Origin: Pseudomonadales bacterium
Lineage (GTDB): Bacteria > Pseudomonadota > Gammaproteobacteria > Pseudomonadales > DC-out160
DNA: 64,000 nt
Assembly: GCA_019090455.1 (NCBI GenBank)
Contig: JAHRWA010000044.1
Span: 62,001-126,000 of the forward strand
Reading direction: 5' to 3'
Shown: piece after piece, positions 57,172 through 64,000 of the stretch
Layout of the letters: each line of letters opens with the position of its first letter
Position numbering within the stretch: position 1 is the stretch's first letter
The notes under the pieces: model-generated
Database searches by the model: none
What the model saw: the letters and a program-made list of their open reading frames with translations, nothing else
What the model was told of the DNA's origin: nothing
Translations under genes and position numbers: made by a program

Positions 57172-58467
57172 TCAAGTCGTGTACTCCGCATTTATTTTAA
57201 TATACCCCTCACTTAAGTCGCATCCCCAAGCTTTTGCAGTATAAACAGGGCTACCAATCTCCACTTCAATATCAACTGTCTTGACCTCTCCCATACGATC
57301 CGTTAATGCCTCTAGATCTATTGGTATTGGATTACCGTATTCAAACACGGTTTGTCCTAAAATCTTTATCAGCAAATCGGCAGGTTGAATTTCAGGTAAC
57401 GTCTCTCGACCAGAGGGCTTACCTATCGCCATTACAATACGCCCCCAATTAGGATCACGGCCATACACTGCCGTTTTAATTAATGGAGAGTTAATAATTT
57501 TTTTCGTGAATAAACGAGCATCCTCATAAGAGGTCGGTAAACTCACTGTCGCCTCAATCACTTGATTAGCCCCTTCAGCCTGCCCCAGAATATCACGTGC
57601 CAGTTTCAAACATAGCGCCGTCAATGCACGCTCAAAATGCTGCAAGCCAACTTCATCGATGGCTTTTTCATTGGTAGAAAAAATCGCAACCGTATCGCTC
57701 GTACTGGTATCACTATCCACTGAGATAGAATTAAAAGTCTTATCCACTGCCCGCTTCAGAATACGATCCAAATCGGCCTTGTCGATTTGCACATCGGTAA
57801 AAAAGTAACTCAGCATAGTCGCCATATTAGGCTCTATCATGCCCGCTCCTTTAGCAAAGCCGCACAACGTAACCCCATCAAATTCAACCGACGCCATCTT
57901 CGCTTGTTTATCCGTAGTCAAAATGGCCTCTGCCGCAAGTTCCAAAGCACACGGCTGTAGTTTTGCTGCAACACCACCAATAGCATTGCTCACAATATCC
58001 ATTGGTAACGGAACACCAATAACGCCTGTGCAGGAGATCAACTGACTCGCCACCGGTACGTCTAGCTCATTCTCCAGTTTCGCTGCCATAGCATCAATAT
58101 CTTGTCGACTCGTAGGCGTAAACACATTGGCGTTTTTACTCACAACGCAAAGCAACTGAATATCGCCATGGCGAGTATTCTCTCGATCAAACCGAATAGC
58201 ATCACCACAACTTAAACTACGGGTATACACAGCCTTACCCAAACCCATTTTATCTAATTTCACTACAGTGAAATCGGACGATCCATTAGCACAAATACCA
58301 ATATGGCCTCCGTACGTTCGAATACCCTGTGGCTGGTGACGAAGATCATTTTCAATCATCACCCTCTCATCAGCATCAAGACGAGCGAAACTAAACTGGT
58401 CCTTTTCAGTACCCGGATCCACAACTTCATTTAGCCATACACCCATATCAGGTAATACCGATTTCAT
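57172..58467 (-). CDS. Divergent ArgJ-family protein (glutamate N-acetyltransferase/ornithine acetyltransferase-like)
   Basis: 431 residues. The C-terminal two thirds match ArgJ: SCTGVIGVPLPMD, KGAGMIEPNMATML with the self-cleavage Ala-Thr pair, GRDPNWGRIVMAIG and the ending EGYIKINAEYTT. The N-terminal third differs: the ArgJ segments AGVFTTN and VVNSGNAN appear only as weak GKAVYTRS and VVSKNAN, and the opening residues are unlike ArgJ. ArgJ makes N-acetylglutamate and recycles acetyl from acetylornithine. This one may be a true but divergent ArgJ or an OAT-like enzyme of another pathway. No arginine gene is adjacent; the divergent neighbour is imuA. Confidence 0.75.
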   Translation of the reverse strand: MKSVLPDMGVWLNEVVDPGTEKDQFSFARLDADERVMIENDLRHQPQGIRTYGGHIGICANGSSDFTVVKLDKMGLGKAVYTRSLSCGDAIRFDRENTRHGDIQLLCVVSKNANVFTPTSRQDIDAMAAKLENELDVPVASQLISCTGVIGVPLPMDIVSNAIGGVAAKLQPCALELAAEAILTTDKQAKMASVEFDGVTLCGFAKGAGMIEPNMATMLSYFFTDVQIDKADLDRILKRAVDKTFNSISVDSDTSTSDTVAIFSTNEKAIDEVGLQHFERALTALCLKLARDILGQAEGANQVIEATVSLPTSYEDARLFTKKIINSPLIKTAVYGRDPNWGRIVMAIGKPSGRETLPEIQPADLLIKILGQTVFEYGNPIPIDLEALTDRMGEVKTVDIEVEIGSPVYTAKAWGCDLSEGYIKINAEYTT

Positions 58468-58604
58468 TGATAACCTCTTAATTCTATTATTGATTCGTAG
58501 ACCAACACAGCCATACCGCTGTCACTTTATTCATAATACCAGTCAAGCCTGCAAGATCCCACACACCACATTGTTTTTCTTTCTCTCTTTACTCCACCCT
58601 ACTA

Positions 58605-58620
58605 CTGTATATAATTACAG
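58605..58620 (+). promoter_or_regulatory. LexA box of the imuA-imuB-dnaE2 cassette
   Basis: CTGTATATAATTACAG differs from the lexA box by one base of 16. It contains a perfect TATAAT (58610-58615) that should be the -10 of the imuA promoter; 45 bases lie between the box and the imuA ATG. Confidence 0.9.
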
Positions 58621-58664
58621 CCTATCGAGCAATCAATAAACTCAGCTACCCGACATACAGAGCA

Positions 58665-59522
58665 ATGAATAAAATAAACTTACACACGCTTCTTCAGCAC
58701 CCTCATCTATGGCGCGCATCTGACACCCCCGCCATACAAGATCATCATTGCAGTACTCACTCGAATAATGGCACCACGAGTAGCGGTTATGCTTTATTTG
58801 ACGAATTGCTCTATCACAATAACACCCAAGGTGGCTGGCCCCACTCCTCTTCCTGTGAATTACTATCCGATCAAACCGGCATAGGAGAGCTGCGCTTTTT
58901 GATGCCCAGCTTAGTACGAGCCAGCAATGAAAATCGCTGGATCACATGGGTTGCTCCACCTTTCATTCCCTATGCACCAGCACTGCATGCACACGGCATT
59001 GATTTAAACAAATTACTTATCATTCACAGTAAGACATTGAAAGACTCCTTATGGGCCACAGAACAATGCCTTCAATCCGGCGCCTGCTCCGCCGTATTGG
59101 CATGGCCGCAAGGAGCTAACTATCAACAGCTAAGACGATTACAGATAGCAGCGAAAGCCGGCAAGAGTAGAGGGATTTTTTTCCGTTCAGCGCAAGCGGC
59201 TAAAGAAGCCTCTCCCGCACCATTACGCATTTGTATCGCACGTAATACCACATTTAGATTAAAAATAATCAAGCGTCCCGGTGGCTGGGCGAGTCAGAGC
59301 ATTCGTATTCCCCTAATAGATGAAGAGGCTCTTACCCAAACCGCAACATTACAAACACCAAGCTTACAGCCTGATGAATCGAAGACCCTTAATTTAGAAA
59401 ACGGTATCGCCACCAATCAACCCCAGAAACAGGCACAGGCACAGGCACAAACTCAACTAAAAAACGACATACCTCTATCAAAAGGAGGCAGTTATGTTGT
59501 GGATGTGTCTTCACTTTCCTAA
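58665..59522 (+). CDS. imuA: Translesion synthesis accessory protein ImuA
   Basis: 285 residues. The core is SulA/RecA-like: GIGELRFLMPSLVRAS, WITWVAPPFIPYAPAL, SGACSAVLAWPQGANYQQLRRLQIAA and RGIFFRSAQAAKEASPAPLRI. The C-terminal region after about 230 is low in complexity (Gln/Ala repeats) and extended relative to the core. ImuA supports ImuB and DnaE2 in SOS-induced mutagenesis, as in Pseudomonas. Its 3' end overlaps imuB by 29 bases. Confidence 0.9.
   Translation: MNKINLHTLLQHPHLWRASDTPAIQDHHCSTHSNNGTTSSGYALFDELLYHNNTQGGWPHSSSCELLSDQTGIGELRFLMPSLVRASNENRWITWVAPPFIPYAPALHAHGIDLNKLLIIHSKTLKDSLWATEQCLQSGACSAVLAWPQGANYQQLRRLQIAAKAGKSRGIFFRSAQAAKEASPAPLRICIARNTTFRLKIIKRPGGWASQSIRIPLIDEEALTQTATLQTPSLQPDESKTLNLENGIATNQPQKQAQAQAQTQLKNDIPLSKGGSYVVDVSSLS
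59430..59447 (+). repeat. 6-bp tandem repeat in imuA
   Basis: Three consecutive copies of CAGGCA, in frame, encoding the QAQAQ stretch of the ImuA tail. Confidence 0.7.
59482..59488 (+). promoter_or_regulatory. Strong ribosome binding site of imuB inside imuA
   Basis: AAGGAGG five bases before ATG 59494. It fixes the imuB start within the imuA coding sequence and explains translation despite the 29-base overlap. Confidence 0.85.
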
Positions 59523-61098
59523 GCTCGCACTAGAAATCTACACTCGCAATCAGGACATTGAAACCCCTTTTGCTATTGAGGAAACACAAAACAATAAACG
59601 TCTTGTATTACTCTGCAATAAACAAGCTGCAGCAGAAGGAATCCAAGCAGGTATCACTCTGCCAACCGCTCACGGCTTATGTGAGCAGCTTATCGTAAAA
59701 GAAAGAAACGACAACCTAGAAAGAAAAACGTTACAGCAAATCGCATCGCATATCAGCCCATTCTCTCCCACCATTACTCTCCAAGCCCCCAATACTATTT
59801 TGTTAGAAATAAGCAGTTGCTTAACATTATTTGGCGGCCTGAAAAATCTCCACGAAAAAATACAAACTCAAATTCAAAAAATAAATTACAGCTTTAAACT
59901 CACCGTGGCCAAAACACCCTTAGCAGCAGAGCTAGCGGCAGAACTGATTGAAGAAAAAAACAAATACCTGATCAACGAAGCCTATCTTAAACAGATTCCC
60001 ATTAGCGCGTTAAATTACAGGCTTCCCAATAGCAACAAACAAAGAGCAGGACAATCGATACAGCGCGACATGAAAACACTACAGCGCCTACAAGGCATGG
60101 GATTTCGTCGTTTGGGCGAATTATTAGCTTTACCCAAACCCGAATTAGGTCGGCGCTTTGGCAAGCCTTTTTTAATTTATCTAGACAAACTCACTGGCGT
60201 CACATTGGATACGCGTGAAACCTTCGAGCTACCCACTTACTTTGAAGATCACATTCATTTCGTGGAGGAGCTCACCGCATTAAACTCCTTACTTTTTCCA
60301 TTAAAACGGTTATTGACTAACATGGAACATTATTTACAACAACGCCAGCAAGCCACTGCATCCATCGTTATTCTTTTGGAAAATAGACTCAACCAAATTA
60401 TATCCATCGATATTGAGTTTGCTGAACCACAGTGTCGCAAGGATAAAATACTACCGCTTATTTACCTCAGGTTTGAAACACTAACACTGTCAGAGCCCAT
60501 TATTACTGTAGGACTTAAGGCCAATCAATTGATGGAACAACAAATCAAAACCAACTCCCTCTTTTCTCAGGACTCATCTGTTTTTTCTAACGAGGAAACC
60601 AACAGTGATAGAGCAAATTTAATTAGTCGACTAACAGCGCGCCTTGGCAATGAACAAGTTAAAAGCCTGATGCTTGCCGAAGATCACAGACCCGAAAGTT
60701 GCTGGTCCTACACATCACCGGCAACCCAAATTGCCTCAAACAACATACATAGAAAAAAAACACATAGAAACAAGGAGGATAAAAACAAAACACAAAAAAA
60801 CAGAAAGAGTGAGCAGGCACAACAACCCAGACCACTTTGGCTACTGCCACAACCACAACAACTCCCCTACCGAAAAGGCCAACTATTTTGGCATGGACCT
60901 CTGGCGTTGTTAAGCGGTCCAGAAAGAATTGATACTGCCTGGTGGGATAACAAACCCGTCAATCGAGACTACTATATTGCCCGACATCATCGAGGTGAGC
61001 TCTTATGGATATTTAAAAAAAGAACACGTACATTAGCGACGACACAAGTACAGAGCCAAGAAAAATCACAGTGGTTTTTACACGGTATCTTTTCATAA
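59494..61098 (+). CDS. imuB: Y-family polymerase-like protein ImuB
   Basis: 534 residues. Opens with LWMCLHFPKLALEIY (where active Y-family enzymes have an Asp) and continues with QAAAEGIQAGITLPTAHGLC, IGAKTPLAAELAAE-type and LQGMGFRRLGELLALPKPELGRRFGK helix-hairpin-helix sequence. ImuB is a non-catalytic polymerase paralogue that links DnaE2 to the clamp. A Lys/Asn/Thr-rich insert (about 423-450, HRKKTHRNKEDKNKTQKN) precedes the conserved C-terminal PLWLLP...WFLHGIFS block. dnaE2 follows after 95 bases. Confidence 0.9.
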   Translation: MLWMCLHFPKLALEIYTRNQDIETPFAIEETQNNKRLVLLCNKQAAAEGIQAGITLPTAHGLCEQLIVKERNDNLERKTLQQIASHISPFSPTITLQAPNTILLEISSCLTLFGGLKNLHEKIQTQIQKINYSFKLTVAKTPLAAELAAELIEEKNKYLINEAYLKQIPISALNYRLPNSNKQRAGQSIQRDMKTLQRLQGMGFRRLGELLALPKPELGRRFGKPFLIYLDKLTGVTLDTRETFELPTYFEDHIHFVEELTALNSLLFPLKRLLTNMEHYLQQRQQATASIVILLENRLNQIISIDIEFAEPQCRKDKILPLIYLRFETLTLSEPIITVGLKANQLMEQQIKTNSLFSQDSSVFSNEETNSDRANLISRLTARLGNEQVKSLMLAEDHRPESCWSYTSPATQIASNNIHRKKTHRNKEDKNKTQKNRKSEQAQQPRPLWLLPQPQQLPYRKGQLFWHGPLALLSGPERIDTAWWDNKPVNRDYYIARHHRGELLWIFKKRTRTLATTQVQSQEKSQWFLHGIFS

Positions 61099-61159
61099 CT
61101 CTCCGTTTATGACACTGACAAATTAACCCCGTCACCCTGCAGATATAGCCTGATAAAAT

Positions 61160-61191
61160 ATGAACTATCTCTACATATGAACTACCCCTAA
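61160..61191 (+). promoter_or_regulatory. Two mini-ORFs in series before dnaE2
   Basis: ATG AAC TAT ... TGA (61160-61180, six codons plus stop) and ATG AAC TAC CCC TAA (61177-61191, four codons plus stop) overlap as ATGA; the second ends two bases before the dnaE2 ATG (61194), which also opens ATGAACTAC. No Shine-Dalgarno stands before any of the three. It may be a duplicated start that allows reinitiation, or accident. Confidence 0.5.
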
Positions 61192-61193
61192 AC

Positions 61194-64000
61194 ATGAACT
61201 ACAGCGAACTACATTGTATTAGCAATTTCAGCTTTTTAACCGGTGCGTCTCATCCCGAAGAGTTATTGCAACAAGCCGCACAGCTTGGTTATAAAGGTAT
61301 CGCTATCACTGACGAATGCTCTTTGGCTGGTGTTGTTCGTGCTCACGTAGTTGCCAAACAATGCAACATTCAACTCATTATTGGCAGTACCTTTAAAACA
61401 GAAGATAGCAACATTCACTTTGCGGCTCTGGCTCCCAACCGTCAAGCCTACGGACAATTATCAAAACTCGTAACCCTCTGTCGTCGCCGTGAAAAAAAAG
61501 GACAATACCGATTCAAACTCAACGATCTGCGACAACAAATTCGTGATTGCCTGCTTATCTGGTTCCCCAATGCGGACTATTTATCACAACGACATTCACT
61601 CCCGTTTTTGAATGATCTCGATCAATTCGTCAAGACAACTCAGAATCGCCTCTGGATTGGTGTTGAGTATTTTTATAGTGACAAGGATACCCAACTCACC
61701 CAAACCGTAAATGATTTACAACAGCGGTATCAACTGCCGCTCATTGCCTGTGGTAATGTCCACATGCACATCGCTGAGCGTAAACCATTGCAAGATATCA
61801 TTACCGCTATTCGCCTAGGCTTAACGGTACAATCTGCGGGTGTGGCATTACACGCTAATCGAGAACGTTATCTGCGACCAATCCATGAGATCATCGCCCT
61901 TTACCCCCCCGCCCTAATCGAAGCGACGCAGCAACTCTGCCAGCAATGCCATTTTTCCCTAGATGAATTACGTTATGAGTACCCAGAAGAACTGGTACCT
62001 CCCCACATCACAGCAACAGAATATTTAAAACAACTCGTAGAACAAGGGATACAAACTCGCTGGCCGCTAGGCCCAAAAAAAGAAACACGCCAACAAATAC
62101 AAAAAGAACTTGGACTGATTCAAAAGCTATCCTATGAATACTACTTCTTAACGGTTCACGATATTGTTCAGTTTGCCAGAAATCAGAACATCCTCTGCCA
62201 AGGACGAGGTTCTGCAGCCAACTCTGTTGTTTGTTTTTGTCTGGGCATCACCGAAGTCGACCCTGAGAAAATCCACTTACTCTTTGAACGTTTTATTTCA
62301 GAGGAGCGCAATGAGCCTCCCGATATTGACGTTGATTTTGAACACAGCCGTCGTGAAGAGGTTATCCAATATATCTACAAACAATACGGCAGAGAAAGAG
62401 CCGCTATTGCCGCCACCGTTATCACCTATCGCCCTCGCAGCGCAATCCGAGACGTAGGCAAAGCCATGGGCTTTGACCCATCCCTTATTGATCACCTCGC
62501 CAAATCCTTGGCTTGGTGGGATAAACGAGAAGAATTAAAAGCACGCTTACAAGAAGCCAGCATTGACATTGACAACCCCATGATACAAATCTTCCGTCAT
62601 CTAATGGAGGAAATCCTAGGCTTTCCACGTCACTTATCGCAGCATGTGGGCGGTTTTATTATTTCTCGTGGACCGTTAGACCAACTTGTTCCCATTGAAA
62701 ATGCCAGCATGCCTGACCGCACGATCATACAGTGGGATAAAAATGACATTGAAGCGCTCGGACTATTAAAAATCGATGTACTCGCTCTCGGCATGCTATC
62801 GGCTATCCATAAAAGCTTTGACTTAATTAAGGCCTACCGCGGAGAACAACTCAGCATGGCAGGCATCACCAATGAAGATCCAAAAGTCTATGACATGCTA
62901 CAGCAAGGCGACAGTATCGGTGTTTTTCAAGTAGAGTCTCGAGCACAAATGGCGATGCTACCGCGATTGCGACCTGCCTGCTTTTATGATTTGGTGATTG
63001 AGGTTGCCATCGTACGACCCGGCCCAATACAAGGCAATATGGTTCACCCGTTTTTAAAACGACGCGCTTACATTAAACAATACGGAACCGAGAAAGTACG
63101 CTACCCCAGCCCCGAAATCCAAAAAGTATTAGAACGGACCTTGGGCATCCCTATTTTTCAAGAACAAGTAATAGAACTCGCGACTGTTGCTGCCGGCTTT
63201 ACTCCTGGAGAAGCGGATCAACTACGCCGCTCAATGGCCAGCTGGCGAAAAAAAGGCGAACTACAACAGCACCAAAACAAATTATCCGCGGGCCTACTGG
63301 AGCGAGGCTACAGCCTTGAATTTGCCCAACGTATTATTGAACAAATCAATGGCTTTGGTGAATACGGTTTTCCTGAATCCCATGCCGCTAGCTTCGCCTT
63401 ACTCGTGTATGTCTCCGCTTGGTTAAAACACTATGAACCTGCCGTCTTTCTTTGTTCACTACTGAACAGCTATCCCATGGGCTTTTATTCCCCTTCGCAA
63501 TTAGTGCAAGATGCAAAGCGACATGGCGTCAAAGTACATCCTATCGATATTCTTACAAGCCAATGGGACCACAGCTTGGAAATCTTGACAGGGGAAACAG
63601 CCTCCGAAGAAATGACCTTCCACAAAACACAGCCCAACGAAAAACGATCCAAAACAACACAGCCAGCAGTACGTTTAGGGCTCCGCTTAATCAAAGGTCT
63701 AAAACAACAAACCGCAGAACGCATCATTAACGCTCGAACAAAAAATGGGATAATTTCCTTAGATCAACTCACACAACAAGCCAAACTCAATCGCCAAGAC
63801 TTAGATTGTTTAGCCCATGCCAACGCTCTGGTCAGTTTATGTGGCCATCGTTTTCAAGCTCGTTGGCAGGTCCAGAGAATCGAAGAACATCGCCCTCTCT
63901 TTGGCAACAATATCATTCAAGAAGAAAACATCATATTGGCCTCTCCTAAAACGGGCGAAGCCGTCTTAGAAGATTACGCCAGTACCGGCCTAACCCTGGG
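61194..64000 (+). CDS. dnaE2: Error-prone DNA polymerase DnaE2 (C-terminus cut by window edge)
   Basis: The frame is open from ATG 61194 to the right edge, 935 codons of a protein usually of about 1,030-1,080. The N-terminal PHP domain starts with NYSELHCISNFSFLTGASHPEELL. The polymerase motifs GRGSAANSVVCFCLGIT and PPDIDVDFEH (catalytic aspartates) and the later GFGEYGFPESHAASFALLVYVSAW are intact. I checked the reading frame at the start, around the polymerase motifs and near the end and found no stop. DnaE2 performs SOS-induced translesion synthesis with ImuA and ImuB. Confidence 0.93.
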   Translation, partial: MNYSELHCISNFSFLTGASHPEELLQQAAQLGYKGIAITDECSLAGVVRAHVVAKQCNIQLIIGSTFKTEDSNIHFAALAPNRQAYGQLSKLVTLCRRREKKGQYRFKLNDLRQQIRDCLLIWFPNADYLSQRHSLPFLNDLDQFVKTTQNRLWIGVEYFYSDKDTQLTQTVNDLQQRYQLPLIACGNVHMHIAERKPLQDIITAIRLGLTVQSAGVALHANRERYLRPIHEIIALYPPALIEATQQLCQQCHFSLDELRYEYPEELVPPHITATEYLKQLVEQGIQTRWPLGPKKETRQQIQKELGLIQKLSYEYYFLTVHDIVQFARNQNILCQGRGSAANSVVCFCLGITEVDPEKIHLLFERFISEERNEPPDIDVDFEHSRREEVIQYIYKQYGRERAAIAATVITYRPRSAIRDVGKAMGFDPSLIDHLAKSLAWWDKREELKARLQEASIDIDNPMIQIFRHLMEEILGFPRHLSQHVGGFIISRGPLDQLVPIENASMPDRTIIQWDKNDIEALGLLKIDVLALGMLSAIHKSFDLIKAYRGEQLSMAGITNEDPKVYDMLQQGDSIGVFQVESRAQMAMLPRLRPACFYDLVIEVAIVRPGPIQGNMVHPFLKRRAYIKQYGTEKVRYPSPEIQKVLERTLGIPIFQEQVIELATVAAGFTPGEADQLRRSMASWRKKGELQQHQNKLSAGLLERGYSLEFAQRIIEQINGFGEYGFPESHAASFALLVYVSAWLKHYEPAVFLCSLLNSYPMGFYSPSQLVQDAKRHGVKVHPIDILTSQWDHSLEILTGETASEEMTFHKTQPNEKRSKTTQPAVRLGLRLIKGLKQQTAERIINARTKNGIISLDQLTQQAKLNRQDLDCLAHANALVSLCGHRFQARWQVQRIEEHRPLFGNNIIQEENIILASPKTGEAVLEDYASTGLTL

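Noticed and set aside
1-64000. CRISPR arrays, insertion sequences, prophage, tRNA or rRNA genes
   Set aside because: Read through for direct repeats with spacers, transposase motifs and tRNA-like folds; none seen. Small structured RNAs could be missed by eye.

Overview
The window is a stretch of a gammaproteobacterial chromosome with moderately low GC by eye, densely coding and without insertion sequences, phage genes, CRISPR arrays or visible tRNA/rRNA genes. Gene content and order point to a marine member of the Pseudomonadales/Oceanospirillales. The psrA-nagZ-MTIP block, the lexA...topA block and the aa3 oxidase cluster (coxB-coxA-ctaG-coxC, DUF2909, SURF1) resemble Pseudomonas and Marinobacter layouts. 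A precise genus cannot be given from the sequence alone.

Layout. 1-3.1 kb: a cut BPSS1780-type membrane protein and a large helical protein ending in a UPF0149-like domain. 3.3-10.8 kb: signalling genes, namely a LadS-like hybrid kinase, a small membrane protein, and an overlapping pair made of an HD-GYP protein and a PAS hybrid kinase with an Hpt domain. 11-20 kb: a subtilisin-like lipoprotein, the nucleosidase PpnN, a KamA-like radical SAM aminomutase, and three exported proteins of unknown role, one a coiled coil fused to a hydrolase-like domain without its serine. 20-29 kb: a homologue of the tRNA-queuosine mannosyltransferase, an MMPL/RND exporter, PlsC, a guanine deaminase, a DUF6279 lipoprotein, a GT2-like protein and a 12-repeat MORN protein. 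29-35 kb: a soluble hybrid kinase, a metallo-beta-lactamase-fold hydrolase, a CPBP protease and a patatin phospholipase.

34.9-40 kb is one long minus-strand run: psrA, an L,D-transpeptidase, nagZ, mscS, hpt and methylthioinosine phosphorylase. It joins cell-wall recycling and purine/methylthio salvage to a fatty-acid-responsive TetR regulator. In front of psrA lies a perfect 64-bp palindrome that overlaps the -10 of a very good sigma-70 promoter and is the most striking non-coding element of the window. 41-46 kb holds lexA with its own LexA box, a small conserved protein and topA with a lysine-rich repeated tail. 47-55 kb is the cytochrome c oxidase cluster. Its DUF2970 gene is displaced to the far end and opposite strand, and ctaA, ctaB and sco are not next to it.

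57-64 kb: a divergent ArgJ-family protein stands back to back with the imuA-imuB-dnaE2 mutagenesis cassette, which is headed by a LexA box almost identical to the one before lexA. LexA in this window therefore probably controls both itself and the error-prone polymerase cassette. dnaE2 runs off the right edge. Most calls rest on motifs and remembered family features; no database search was possible.
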